The notes under the pieces were generated by a model. That model was given only the letters and a program-made list of their open reading frames with translations. It was not told the DNA's origin and did no database searches. Below are positions 14,765-22,993 of a stretch of 34,766 bases of DNA, in pieces; position 1 is the first letter of the stretch; each line of letters starts with the position of its first letter. The DNA is from an uncultured Bacteroidota bacterium. GTDB lineage: Bacteria; Bacteroidota; Bacteroidia; Bacteroidales; WCHB1-69. The DNA lies in the NCBI GenBank assembly GCA_902774205.1, contig CACYHL010000030.1, positions 1 through 34,766 on the forward strand, written 5' to 3'. A program made the position numbers and the translations under genes.

Positions 14765-15337
14765 ATGCTGAAAGTGGGGCTTACAGGCGGCATAGGCAGC
14801 GGAAAGACGTTTGTGGCAGAGATTATGAAACGCCATGGTTTCCCTGTTTTTGACGCTGACTCCGAAGCGAAAAAGCTGTATGCAAATCCGGATGTTATCG
14901 CAGAAGTGAAACAGATGTTTGGTGAGAGCGTTTTCGTTGAAGGTAATATTGATTTTGGTCAGCTCGCAAAAGCCGTCTTCAATTCTCCAGAGTTGCTTCA
15001 AAAGCTTAATGATTTTATCCATCCTCTTGTAAGACAGAATTTTATAAAATGGGCGGAAGAACAAAACAGTGAGGTCGCGGTTATGGAATCAGCCATCGTC
15101 TTTGAATCTGATTTGCAGAAGATGTTTGATAAGATAATAGTTGTTGATGCTCCTGAAGAAGTTCGTGTTGAAAGAATAAAAACGAGAAATCCAAACTGGA
15201 GCGAGAGTGAGATACGCCGCCGCATCGCTTCGCAGATGCCGCAGTCGGAAAAATGCGCTTTGGCTGATTTCGTCATCATTAACGATGGAAAATCGGAGTT
15301 GGAAAGCCAGATATTGAAAATCAAGACTTTATTGTGA
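14765..15337 (+). CDS. coaE: Dephospho-CoA kinase
   Basis: A 190-residue P-loop kinase for the last step of CoA synthesis: ATP-dependent phosphorylation of dephospho-CoA at the 3' hydroxyl. The P-loop is LTGGIGSGKTFVAEI (residues 6-20), followed by FPVFDADSEAKKLY, VMESAIVFES and VVDAPEEVRVERIKTRN. Together with panC and panD, 3 kb upstream, it covers parts of the pantothenate-to-CoA route. The stop TGA overlaps the ATG of the next gene by one base (TGATG). Confidence 0.94.
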   Translation: MLKVGLTGGIGSGKTFVAEIMKRHGFPVFDADSEAKKLYANPDVIAEVKQMFGESVFVEGNIDFGQLAKAVFNSPELLQKLNDFIHPLVRQNFIKWAEEQNSEVAVMESAIVFESDLQKMFDKIIVVDAPEEVRVERIKTRNPNWSESEIRRRIASQMPQSEKCALADFVIINDGKSELESQILKIKTLL

Positions 15338-16056
15338 TGTATAGCATAGAGGTAGAACATTTGACCAAGAAATTCGGCGCGTTCACCGCCGTCAACAACA
15401 TCAGCTTCAAAGTTGAGGAGGGCGAGATTTTCGGGTTTCTCGGCGCAAACGGAGCGGGGAAAACAACAGCCATAAAGATGATGTGCGGACTGTTGCAGCC
15501 TACTTCCGGCAAGGCGACAATCGCCGGCTACGACCTCGCTACGGAGGCGAAAATGATAAAGAAGCATATCGGCTACATGAGCCAGCGTTTCTCACTTTAC
15601 GGAGACCTGACCTTGTATGAGAATATGCAACTCTTCGGCACAGTTTATGGTATTCCTCATAATGAATTGAAAGGCAGAATATTAAAAGGACTTGAAGCGC
15701 TAAAGATGTCCGACAAGGCAAACACGTTGGTCGATTCCATACCGCTTGGCTGGAAGCAGAAACTCGCTTTTGCCACAGCAATGCTCCACCGCCCGAATAT
15801 TGTCTTTTTAGATGAGCCAACCAGCGGCGTTGACCCATTGGTGCGACGCGAGTTCTGGAATATGATTTACGAGGCTGCCTCACAAGGAATAACTATCTTT
15901 GTGACAACGCATTACATGGACGAAGCCGAATACTGCAAGCGTGTCTCAATAATGTCGGACGGTGAAATAAAACTTATCGGCACCCCAGACGAGCTGAAGA
16001 GCCAGATGAATGCCAATAGCATTGCCGAAGTTTTCAGCAAGCTGATAACGAGATAG
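15337..16056 (+). CDS. ABC transporter ATP-binding protein (ABC-2 / YbhF type)
   Basis: A 239-residue nucleotide-binding subunit. Walker A is GANGAGKT (36-43), the Q-loop region is IGYMSQRFSLYGDLT, the signature is the family variant IPLGWKQKLAFA, Walker B is NIVFLDEPTSGVDP, and the switch His is in FVTTHYMDEAEYC. The LGWKQ signature and VDPLVRREFW are typical of ATPases that work with ABC-2 permeases and an HlyD-type adaptor (YbhF-like exporters). None of these partners is adjacent: coaE is upstream and a convergent gene is downstream. It overlaps coaE by one base. Its stop (16054-16056) touches the stop of the convergent gene with no spacer. Confidence 0.9.
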   Translation: MYSIEVEHLTKKFGAFTAVNNISFKVEEGEIFGFLGANGAGKTTAIKMMCGLLQPTSGKATIAGYDLATEAKMIKKHIGYMSQRFSLYGDLTLYENMQLFGTVYGIPHNELKGRILKGLEALKMSDKANTLVDSIPLGWKQKLAFATAMLHRPNIVFLDEPTSGVDPLVRREFWNMIYEAASQGITIFVTTHYMDEAEYCKRVSIMSDGEIKLIGTPDELKSQMNANSIAEVFSKLITR

Positions 16057-17070
16057 TTACATCAGCAGGAATGGGCACGGCTCGTTGCCTACAGACTTCA
16101 CAGAAGCGCGTTTTAAAACATACATCAGCGACACTTCCAAGCCGCCGCGCACACGGGTCGCGCGGATGAATTTCGAATAATTGAAATCGTAGCTTATACC
16201 CATTTTGACATTCTGCCAGCGCAAAGTCGCCTGCACGATCACAGCATCGTTCCAGCGGCAAAAAAGCCCGCCGCCAAAAGCCCAGTTGTTGGTGTAAGCG
16301 TTTTTGTGGTACTGGTATTCGGCCATGCAACCGAAGTTTATCTCTGTGAAATTGTCTTGGAAAGCGGCATAAACCATCGGACTCAAATAGACATCTTTAT
16401 GAACCATTATCTGTGTCATGAAATAAGCTGCTGTCTTTATCGGCAGCTTCGAGCTTTCGTCTTTGTAGTAAGTCTGTTTCGGGGTGTTCAGATGCGACAC
16501 GGCCGCGCCTGTCACAAGCGAGAATTTCTCCGAAGGCACAAAGCTGTAGTTCAGCCCCAACCCCCAGTCGAAGACAGTGATTTTATATTTTTCGAGAGTT
16601 TCTGTGATAGGATTATCAGGATTGTAATAGCCGTTAATCCATTGCTCATCAAAAGAGAGTTGGGAGAAATTGATTGAGCGGTTGATGACCGCCGCGTATG
16701 CTCCGAAGCCGAGTTTGTGGCGGTTCCGGTGGTCAACGCTTTTGACGTAAGAGACGGAGAGCAGCGGCTGGAACGAGGTGTAGCGCGAATCGCCGGCGCG
16801 GTCAGCGTTCAAAAGAAATCCCAAGCCTATGAGCTCGCGCCGGCGGTTGTTCTTGTAAACGGGCGCGTCTATCGAAGCTGAGAATGTGAGAAACGGCTTC
16901 GTGACCGAAAGCCATTGTGTACGCTGGTTCACCCCCGCGCGAAAAAGACCGTTAATAGCACCTGTCATGGCGGGGTTCAAATTAAGGGGAGAAGTCGTAA
17001 ATTGCGAATAGTGGATGTCTTGTGCGAAAATGTGAGTGAAGAGTGACAGCAACACCACTATTATTATAGT
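16057..17070 (-). other. PorP/SprF type IX secretion membrane protein part of the joined frame
   Basis: This part of the frame encodes DIHYSQFTTSPLNLNPAMTG directly after the signal core, then GVNQRTQWLSVTKPFLTFSA, LGFGAYAAVINRSINFSQLS, WGLGLNYSFVPSEKFSLVTG and ATLRWQNVKMGISYDFNYSK, which are the standard PorP/SprF landmarks with beta-barrel strands throughout. The family helps export or anchor type IX cargo, often a particular adhesin or gliding protein. The n-region of the signal peptide is supplied by the basic tail of RarA (KDKYKY), and there is no ATG between the two parts. About 337 residues, a normal length. Confidence 0.75.
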
Positions 17071-18339
17071 ATATTTGTATTTGTCTTTCCAACAGCGTTT
17101 CAGATATTTGCGAAGCTCGTTCTCGCGCGGGTTGTCCTGCGGCTCGTAGAATTTCGCCCCGCTTATCGAGTCGGGCAGAAACTCCTCCTCCACAAAATGG
17201 TTCTCAAAATCGTGAGAGTATTTGTAATCCTTGGCGTAGCCAATATCTTTCATCAGCCGTGTTGGGGCGTTGCGCAGGTGCAGCGGCACCGGCAGGTCAC
17301 CTGTGGATTTTATCAGCCCGAAAGCGTTCTCTACAGCCATATACGCGGCGTTGCTCTTTGGAGATGAGGCAAGATAAGTGGTGGTCTGAGAAAGCACAAT
17401 CCGGGCTTCGGGCATACCGATCTGGTGTACCGCCTGAAAACAGCTGTTCGCCAAAAGCAGCGCATTAGGGTTGGCGTTGCCGACATCTTCCGAAGCGAGG
17501 ATTATGAGCCGGCGGGCGATGAAAAGAGGATCCTCGCCAGCTTCGAGCATCCGGGCAAGCCAATAGACCGCCGCATTGGGGTCGCTGCCCCGCACCGATT
17601 TTATGAAAGCTGAAATTATATCGTAGTGATTCTCTCCTTTTTTATCGTATATCGCTAAGTTCTTTTGGATTATTTTCAGGACTATATCATTGTTAATCAG
17701 AATCTTGTCAGAATTACGGCGGAGCGTTTCAGTAACAAGTTCAACAGCGTTTATGAGTTTCCGCGCGTCACCGCCTGAGATACGGAGCAACGCCTCGTCT
17801 TCAGCAATCTCAATTTTGCACGACAAATCTTTCTCAAGGAAAGTGACACAACTTGCGATTATTTTTCTCAAATCTTCCTGTTCCAAAGATTTAAGGATAT
17901 AGACCTGACAACGTGAAAGCAGTGGCGAAATGACCTCAAAGGAGGGATTTTCGGTGGTCGCACCGATTAGTGTCACAACGCCCTGTTCCACGGCACCGAG
18001 CAACGAATCCTGCTGCGCCTTGCTGAAACGGTGGATCTCGTCAATGAAAAGGATCGACTTTCCAAGAGAAGCGCGCGCTTTGTCTATCACCTCGCGAATC
18101 TCCTTCACCCCTGAGCTGATTGCGCTCAACATGTGGAAGTCGGCGCCAGTGGTCTCAGCGATGAGCAACGCGAGAGTGGTCTTGCCAACCCCCGGCGGCC
18201 CCCACAGTATCATCGAGTGGAGACGGTCGTTATCGATAGCCGTACGCAAAATCGCCCCCTCCCCCATAAGGTGCTGCTGCCCTATGTAGTCGCTCACTTT
18301 CCGCGGGCGCAATTTCTCTGCTAACGGCTTATCTGACAT
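16057..18339 (-). CDS. rarA: RarA (MgsA) AAA+ ATPase joined in frame to a PorP/SprF protein
   Basis: One uninterrupted 760-codon frame encodes two unrelated proteins. Residues 1-423 are a complete replication-associated recombination protein A: Walker A GPPGVGKT (47-54), Walker B ILFIDEIHRFSKAQQD, ATTENPSFEVISPLLSRC, the tetramerisation region HYDIISAFIKSVRGSDPNAA and the usual ending LKRCWKDKYKY. Residues 424-760 begin with a secretory core (TIIIVVLLSLFTHIFAQ) and continue as a PorP/SprF outer-membrane protein of type IX secretion. RarA is cytoplasmic and acts at stalled forks, whereas PorP sits in the outer membrane, so a working fusion is implausible. Either the RarA stop was lost or PorP is made from an internal start; GTG codons at 17058 and 17055 are candidates. 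The promoter is at 18377-18384. Confidence 0.88.
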   Translation of the reverse strand: MSDKPLAEKLRPRKVSDYIGQQHLMGEGAILRTAIDNDRLHSMILWGPPGVGKTTLALLIAETTGADFHMLSAISSGVKEIREVIDKARASLGKSILFIDEIHRFSKAQQDSLLGAVEQGVVTLIGATTENPSFEVISPLLSRCQVYILKSLEQEDLRKIIASCVTFLEKDLSCKIEIAEDEALLRISGGDARKLINAVELVTETLRRNSDKILINNDIVLKIIQKNLAIYDKKGENHYDIISAFIKSVRGSDPNAAVYWLARMLEAGEDPLFIARRLIILASEDVGNANPNALLLANSCFQAVHQIGMPEARIVLSQTTTYLASSPKSNAAYMAVENAFGLIKSTGDLPVPLHLRNAPTRLMKDIGYAKDYKYSHDFENHFVEEEFLPDSISGAKFYEPQDNPRENELRKYLKRCWKDKYKYTIIIVVLLSLFTHIFAQDIHYSQFTTSPLNLNPAMTGAINGLFRAGVNQRTQWLSVTKPFLTFSASIDAPVYKNNRRRELIGLGFLLNADRAGDSRYTSFQPLLSVSYVKSVDHRNRHKLGFGAYAAVINRSINFSQLSFDEQWINGYYNPDNPITETLEKYKITVFDWGLGLNYSFVPSEKFSLVTGAAVSHLNTPKQTYYKDESSKLPIKTAAYFMTQIMVHKDVYLSPMVYAAFQDNFTEINFGCMAEYQYHKNAYTNNWAFGGGLFCRWNDAVIVQATLRWQNVKMGISYDFNYSKFIRATRVRGGLEVSLMYVLKRASVKSVGNEPCPFLLM

Positions 18340-18376
18340 ATAATTATAAATTACTCCTGAATATATTACAAGAATG

Positions 18377-18384
18377 CAAAGTTA
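18377..18384 (-). promoter_or_regulatory. Promoter -7 box of rarA
   Basis: Minus strand TAACTTTG, 37 bases before the ATG at 18339. Confidence 0.5.
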
Positions 18385-18441
18385 CAAAATTATTCACTCC
18401 AGCAGGCACTAATGATTTGCCCAGAAAAATCCACAGAAAAT

Positions 18442-19107
18442 TTATTTTCCTTTCACCACCACCACTATTTCGCCTTTAACCTCTTTCTCAGCAAAATGGG
18501 CAACGGCTTCAGCAAGCGTGCCGCGGAAATTCTCCTCATGTATCTTCGTCAGCTCGCGGGCTACCGAAACCTGCCGCTCCTCACCAAAAACAGGAATCAT
18601 CATGTTTAGTGTTTTCACCAATCGGAACGGTGACTCATAGAAAATAACTGTCTCCTCGCGTTCAGCCAATAATTTCAGCGTGCTCTCCTTCCCTTTTTTG
18701 TGAGGAAGGAAACCATGAAAATAGAACTTGTCCGCCGGCAGTCCGGAGTTTATGAGTGCGGGGACAAGTGCGGTGGCGCCGGGCAGACATTCAACCTCAA
18801 TGCCAGCGGCGAGACATTCGCGCACCAACAGAAAGCCGGGGTCAGAAATTCCAGGGGTCCCCGCATCGCTTGTGAGCGCAACGCTGCCAGCTGCCTTTAT
18901 CATATTCACCATATTAGCCACCTGCTGGTGCTCATTGAAAATATGGTATGCGATACAGCGTTTCTCAATCTCAAAATGGCGCAACAGATTACCTGTCGTC
19001 CGCGTGTCCTCACAAAGCACAAAATCGGCCTCTTTCAGCACACGGAGCGCACGCAGTGTTATGTCTTCCATATTCCCTATCGGTGTGGGAACCAAAAATA
19101 ATTTCAT
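18442..19107 (-). CDS. rsmI: 16S rRNA (cytidine(1402)-2'-O)-methyltransferase
   Basis: A 221-residue SAM-dependent methyltransferase of the tetrapyrrole-methylase fold that modifies C1402 in the ribosomal P site. Landmarks are MKLFLVPTPIGNMEDITLRA, VLCEDTRTTGNLLRHF, LTSDAGTPGISDPGFLLVR, CLPGATALVPALINSGLP and FYESPFRLVKTL. I chose the ATG at 19107 because it is the family start and a -7 box (TACTTTTG at 19122-19129) precedes it by 15 bases. The reading frame stays open upstream into a RhuM remnant, up to 19629, so an automatic caller would report one fused protein of about 395 residues. This is the short form usual in Bacteroidota, which lacks the C-terminal extension of enterobacterial RsmI. 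Confidence 0.92.
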   Translation of the reverse strand: MKLFLVPTPIGNMEDITLRALRVLKEADFVLCEDTRTTGNLLRHFEIEKRCIAYHIFNEHQQVANMVNMIKAAGSVALTSDAGTPGISDPGFLLVRECLAAGIEVECLPGATALVPALINSGLPADKFYFHGFLPHKKGKESTLKLLAEREETVIFYESPFRLVKTLNMMIPVFGEERQVSVARELTKIHEENFRGTLAEAVAHFAEKEVKGEIVVVVKGK

Positions 19108-19629
19108 CTCAATATTTTTTGCAAAAGTAATTATTTTAACAGAAAAAGCGAAATTATTCATCTGATTGCCACTTTTAGCGAGATGTCGGTTAATACGTTC
19201 TTCCATGGCAACAAGCCGCTGATTTATAACATAACCTCTCAATAGATATTCTTTTAATACAGATGTCGCCCATCTGCGAAAGCGTGTTGCGTTGGCACTA
19301 TTGACACGATATCCAACTGAGATAATCATATCAAGATTATAATAATCCAAATTGCGATTAACTTGCCGAAGCCCCTCTTTTCGAACTACTCTAATTTTTT
19401 GAGTTGTTGCCGATGAATCAAGTTCGTGAGTTTTAAATATACTTTTAATGTGGTATGTAATATTGTTCTCTTTTACATCAAACAAAATGGACATCTGGTG
19501 TTGTGTTAGCCATACGGTTTCTTTATCTAACATAACTTCCAATGCCACATTATCATCAGGTTGGTATAGTATGACTTCACCTTTGCAATCAGTAACATGT
19601 GTGAAATTTTGTTGTTCGGTTAGTTTCAT
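19108..19629 (-). pseudogene. RhuM-family gene, 3' truncated, read in frame into rsmI
   Basis: An N-terminal fragment of about 160 residues of the RhuM (virulence-associated, PF13310) family: GEVILYQPDDNVALEVMLDK, ETVWLTQHQMSILFDV, STTQKIRVVRKEGLRQV (here SATTQKIRVVRKEG), DYYNLDMIISVGYRVNS and FRRWATSVLKEYLLRGYVIN. Full members are about 320-340 residues, so the C-terminal half is gone. After LAKSGNQ the frame runs through what looks like the ordinary AT-rich leader of rsmI and into RsmI itself. The start is taken as the ATG at 19629, because the earlier codon at 19650 lies within the promoter box. The function of the family is unclear; genes are scattered among accessory loci. Confidence 0.75.
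19122..19129 (-). promoter_or_regulatory. Promoter -7 box of rsmI
   Basis: Minus strand TACTTTTG, 15 bases before the rsmI ATG, inside the segment that is translated in the continuous RhuM-rsmI frame. It indicates that rsmI is expressed independently. Confidence 0.5.
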
Positions 19630-19647
19630 TGCAGATGAATTATTGTA

Positions 19648-19655
19648 CAAAGATA
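19648..19655 (-). promoter_or_regulatory. Promoter -7 box of the RhuM remnant
   Basis: Minus strand TATCTTTG, 19 bases before the ATG at 19629. Confidence 0.5.
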
Positions 19656-19808
19656 CTGTAAATTTATTAATATTTAGTATTGATTTTTATAATAGCTTTA
19701 TTTAATTCCATTTTTGCTGCCAAAATATTGCCAAATGGATATTTTTCGCTTTTATATTGCGGCAGTTAAACAATATGAAATGATATTATTAAAAATTTTT
19801 CAAAAATA

Positions 19809-19839
19809 TTGGAAATTTTAATTTTTTATTGTATCTTTG
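19809..19839 (+). promoter_or_regulatory. Promoter of the first DUF5618 copy
   Basis: TTG (19809-19811), 20 bases, TATCTTTG (19832-19839): a good Bacteroidota promoter, 22 bases before the ATG at 19861. The second copy has no equivalent upstream. Confidence 0.6.
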
Positions 19840-19860
19840 CATTCTAAAAAATACTAATCA

Positions 19861-20250
19861 TGGAAGCGGAAAATCCTATTGCGGTACGTCTCAAACGCCG
19901 AAGAGGTCATAAAAAAAGCGAATTATGACTCAGAACTGAATATTTATACCGACAGCAAATACATTAAGATGGCGGGAAACACCTTATGGAACGGCTGTCT
20001 TGTCGCTTTGGACGCGACGTTGCAAGTGCGCAAGGGCAAGGGACGGCCATCTATAGAAAAGTACAAGGAGGCGGCAGGCAAGCGCGACAGGAAATTGTTG
20101 GCTTTTATTGTAGGTGGATACGATATTATGCACCTTGTTATGGGCTATGACGGCAACAAGGTGAAAAAAGTGTGTGATGCGGGCTTCGAGTATGCAACCG
20201 CCATCATTGACCGCTGTGCCGCGTTGTATCCGGGTGTTCCGTGTGCGTGA
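19861..20250 (+). pseudogene. DUF5618-like gene, copy 1, with an 11-base deletion near the start
   Basis: The ATG at 19861 begins MEAENPI as in copy 2, but 11 bases present in copy 2 (encoding the EEAR region) are absent after CCTATT, shifting the frame to a stop at TGA 19927. The remainder, from RYVSNAEEVIKKANYDSELN through GNTLWNGCLVALDATLQVRK, GRPSIEKYKEAAGKRD and YDIMHLVMGYDGNK to the stop at 20248-20250, is intact and could be rescued from a TTG at 19879 (123 residues). It resembles DUF5618, a small helical Bacteroidales family of unknown function. A proper promoter lies upstream. Confidence 0.65.
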
Positions 20251-20287
20251 AACAAAATCATATCTAAATTCTCTAAAAGCACTAATC

Positions 20288-20694
20288 ATGGAAGCGGAAA
20301 AACCTATTGAAGAGGCACGGCGGTACGTCTCAAACGCCGAAGAGGTCATAAAAAAAGCAAATTATGACTCAGAACTGAATATTTATACCGACAGCAAATA
20401 CAATACATTAAGATGGCGGGAAACACCTTATGGAACGGCTGTCTTGTCGCTTTGGATGCGACGTTGCAAGTGCGTAAGGGCAAGGGACGGCCATCTATAG
20501 AAAAGTACAAGGAGGCAGCAGGCAAGCGCGACAGGAAATTGTTGGCTTTCATTGTGACAGGATATGACACGATGCACCTTGTGATGGGCTATGACGGCAA
20601 CAAAGGGAAAAAAGTGTGTGATGCGGGCTTCGAGTATGCAACCGCCCTCATTGACCGATGCGCCGTGTTATATCCGGGTGAGCCGTGTGCGTAA
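20288..20694 (+). pseudogene. DUF5618-like gene, copy 2, with a 5-base duplication in the middle
   Basis: The N-terminus is intact (MEAEKPIEEARRYVSNAEEV) but AATAC is duplicated near 20398-20407 (GCAAATACAATACATTAAG against GCAAATACATTAAG in copy 1). This throws the frame out after TDSKY. The correct C-terminal frame continues from the ATG at 20413 (MAGNTLWNGCLVALDATLQV) to a stop at 20692-20694 (92 residues). Copies 1 and 2 are spaced by 427 bases and are nearly identical apart from scattered substitutions and the two indels. No separate promoter was found for this copy. Confidence 0.7.
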
Positions 20695-20764
20695 TTAGAA
20701 TGATGTGGTATTGCAAAAAATTATAGAGCGTTGGAGGCAAACTCGTTGGTGGCACTCACCGAAT

Positions 20765-22666
20765 TCAAATTTTCAACACCTTTTTCACAATCCCTTCCGT
20801 GTCCATTCCAAGCTCCTTGTATAATTCAGCGGGGGAGCCGTGCGGGACAAACTCATCGGGAATTGCAATGTGCAGCAGTCTGTTTTTCAGCTGCTCGCGC
20901 TCAAGCAGCTCTGCCACAGCGGAATAGAGACCGCCAAGCTCGGTGCCGTCTTCCACTGTCACAAGCGTTTCGTATTTTTTAGCCGTCTCTATTATCAACG
21001 CCTCGTCAAGCGGCTTGAGGAACTGTGCGTCTATGTGTGCGGCGTTAATGCCATGTTTTTCAGCCAATTCGGAGATGGCGTTCTCCACAGTGTTGCCAAT
21101 GTGTCCGATAGAGATGAACGCAACCTTTTCGCCCTCTTTCAAAATCCGTCCCTTGCCGATAGGCAGTATCTCAAATTCAGGCGTGCTGTTCTTCGGCAGC
21201 ACCCCGCGCCCGCGCGGATAGCGTATCGCAAACGGCAACGTCCTCTCATTGTAAGCGGTGAACATCATATTGCGCAGAATAATCTCGTTCATCGGCGCCG
21301 CGATTACTATATTCGGTATAGTTCTTAAAAACGCCAAGTCGAACGCGCCCTGATGTGTCGCTCCGTCCTCGCCGACAATGCCGGCACGGTCAATGCAGAA
21401 AATGACAGGAAGTTTCTGTAATGCCACATCGTGGACAATTTGGTCGTATGCCCGCTGAAGGAAAGATGAGTATATGTTGCAGAATGGAACCATTCCCTGC
21501 GCGGCGAGCCCGGCAGAGAAAGTTACAGCGTGCTGCTCAGCGATGCCGACATCGAAAACTCTGTCTGGAAATTTGTCGCGCATGATTGTGAGAGAGCACC
21601 CTTGCGCCATTGCGGGAGTGATACCGACAACACGCTTGTCTTTTTCCGCCAATTCCAAAATCGCGTTGCCAAAGACATCTTGGTAGCGGTCGGGGGCATT
21701 TGCATCCGCAGAGGATGGAAGCAGCTCTCCGGTGTCAGGGTCGAATTTCCCAGGCGCATGGTATTTTGTCTGGTTATGTTCCGCAAGCGTCAGCCCTTTG
21801 CCTTTTATTGTGATGATATGCAGCAGATTAGGTCCCTGAATATCTTTCAGCTTGCGGAAAATTTTCACAAGCTGTATCACATCATGCCCATCAACCGGAC
21901 CGAAATAGCGGAAACCAAGACTCTGAAACAGATTACTGCCACGCAAGATGAATCCTTTGAGGTTATTTCCAATCTTGCTGAAAAATCTCGTGAATCTGTT
22001 CGATGTGTTTTTCTTTAACGAAAATAGATTCCAAAGTCGGTTTTTGAACCTGTTGTATGAAGCCGAGGCGGTGATATGTAGTAGATACTTGCTCATCGCC
22101 CCAACATTTTTATCTATCGCTATCTTGTTATCATTTAATACAATAAGCATATTGGCATTAGTCTCGCCGGCGTGGTTCATGGCTTCAAACGCCTCGCCGC
22201 CGCCGATGGCTCCGTCTCCAATGATTGCTATATGGTTGCGGCTGTTGTCGCCTTGCAGCTTCGCCGCGACCGCCATACCCAAAACCGCAGATATGGAAGT
22301 GGATGAGTGCCCCGTGCCAAATGCGTCATACTCACTTTCAAAGCGGTTTGGAAAGCCGCTTATACCTTTGTAACAGCGATTTGTGTGAAACAGTTCCTTG
22401 CGCCCCGTTATTATCTTGTGGCAGTATGCTTGGTGCCCAACGTCCCAAACCATCTTGTCGGTCGGCGCGTCAAAAACGTAATGTAGCGCAACTGTCAACT
22501 CGATTGTGCCGAGGCTCGCGCCAAGATGCCCTGGGTTTTCGGCAGTACAAGTGATGATATAATCCCGCAACTCTTCGCACAACTCTGGCAAAGAGGCAAT
22601 ATCCAACTTTTTTATATCCGAAGGATACAAAACGGAATTTAAAATCTTATACTGCATCTCACTCAA
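20765..22666 (-). CDS. dxs: 1-deoxy-D-xylulose-5-phosphate synthase
   Basis: A 633-residue thiamine-diphosphate enzyme, first step of the MEP isoprenoid pathway (pyruvate plus glyceraldehyde 3-phosphate). Landmarks are TAENPGHLGASLGTIELTVA, WDVGHQAYCHKIITGRKE, the ThDP motif starting IIGDGAIGGGEAFEAMNHAG and ending with NDNKIAI, the catalytic region VGIAEQHAVTFSAGLA, and DRAGIVGEDGATHQGAFDLA. Length is standard. It is third in a minus-strand unit after the TPR-like gene and secG, 30 bases after secG. No clear terminator is seen before the DUF5618 copies. Confidence 0.97.
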   Translation of the reverse strand: MSEMQYKILNSVLYPSDIKKLDIASLPELCEELRDYIITCTAENPGHLGASLGTIELTVALHYVFDAPTDKMVWDVGHQAYCHKIITGRKELFHTNRCYKGISGFPNRFESEYDAFGTGHSSTSISAVLGMAVAAKLQGDNSRNHIAIIGDGAIGGGEAFEAMNHAGETNANMLIVLNDNKIAIDKNVGAMSKYLLHITASASYNRFKNRLWNLFSLKKNTSNRFTRFFSKIGNNLKGFILRGSNLFQSLGFRYFGPVDGHDVIQLVKIFRKLKDIQGPNLLHIITIKGKGLTLAEHNQTKYHAPGKFDPDTGELLPSSADANAPDRYQDVFGNAILELAEKDKRVVGITPAMAQGCSLTIMRDKFPDRVFDVGIAEQHAVTFSAGLAAQGMVPFCNIYSSFLQRAYDQIVHDVALQKLPVIFCIDRAGIVGEDGATHQGAFDLAFLRTIPNIVIAAPMNEIILRNMMFTAYNERTLPFAIRYPRGRGVLPKNSTPEFEILPIGKGRILKEGEKVAFISIGHIGNTVENAISELAEKHGINAAHIDAQFLKPLDEALIIETAKKYETLVTVEDGTELGGLYSAVAELLEREQLKNRLLHIAIPDEFVPHGSPAELYKELGMDTEGIVKKVLKI

Positions 22667-22696
22667 AAAATGTGTGAAACAAGCAGGAATAGTTTT

Positions 22697-22975
22697 TTAT
22701 TCTTCAGCGGTTTGTTCAGTCTCAGCTGGAGCAGGGCGATCTTTCTGGAATTCTGATTTTGTCATGAACGCGCAGACAAGGCAAAGGACCATAATACCCG
22801 TTGCAAGTCCCCAAGTGGCTTTTTCAAGGAAATCAGCCGTTCTTCTCACGCCCATAATTTGGTTTGAGCCGGCAAAATTGGAAGCAAGACCGCCGCCTTT
22901 TGAGTTTTGTATGAGAACGAAAAAGCCTAAAACGAAACAGGCTAAAATGATGATAACAACGACTAATGTAAACAT
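22697..22975 (-). CDS. secG: Preprotein translocase subunit SecG
   Basis: A 92-residue inner-membrane protein of the SecYEG channel. Two transmembrane helices (about 2-22 and 52-72) flank the conserved loop NSKGGGLASNFAGSNQIMGV. The Glu/Pro-rich tail is normal for Bacteroidota. It is 18 bases behind the TPR-like gene and 30 bases before dxs. Confidence 0.94.
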   Translation of the reverse strand: MFTLVVVIIILACFVLGFFVLIQNSKGGGLASNFAGSNQIMGVRRTADFLEKATWGLATGIMVLCLVCAFMTKSEFQKDRPAPAETEQTAEE

Positions 22976-22993
22976 TTCAACTATTTTTTTATT

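Larger units (their letters stand above)
19861..20694 (+). repeat. Tandem duplication, unit about 427 bases
   Basis: Two direct copies, 19861-20250 and 20288-20694, each preceded by CACTAATC or TACTAATC and the same ATGGAAGCGGAAA start. They are nearly identical at the nucleotide level. The 11-base deletion in copy 1 and the 5-base duplication in copy 2 lie at different places. Confidence 0.85.
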
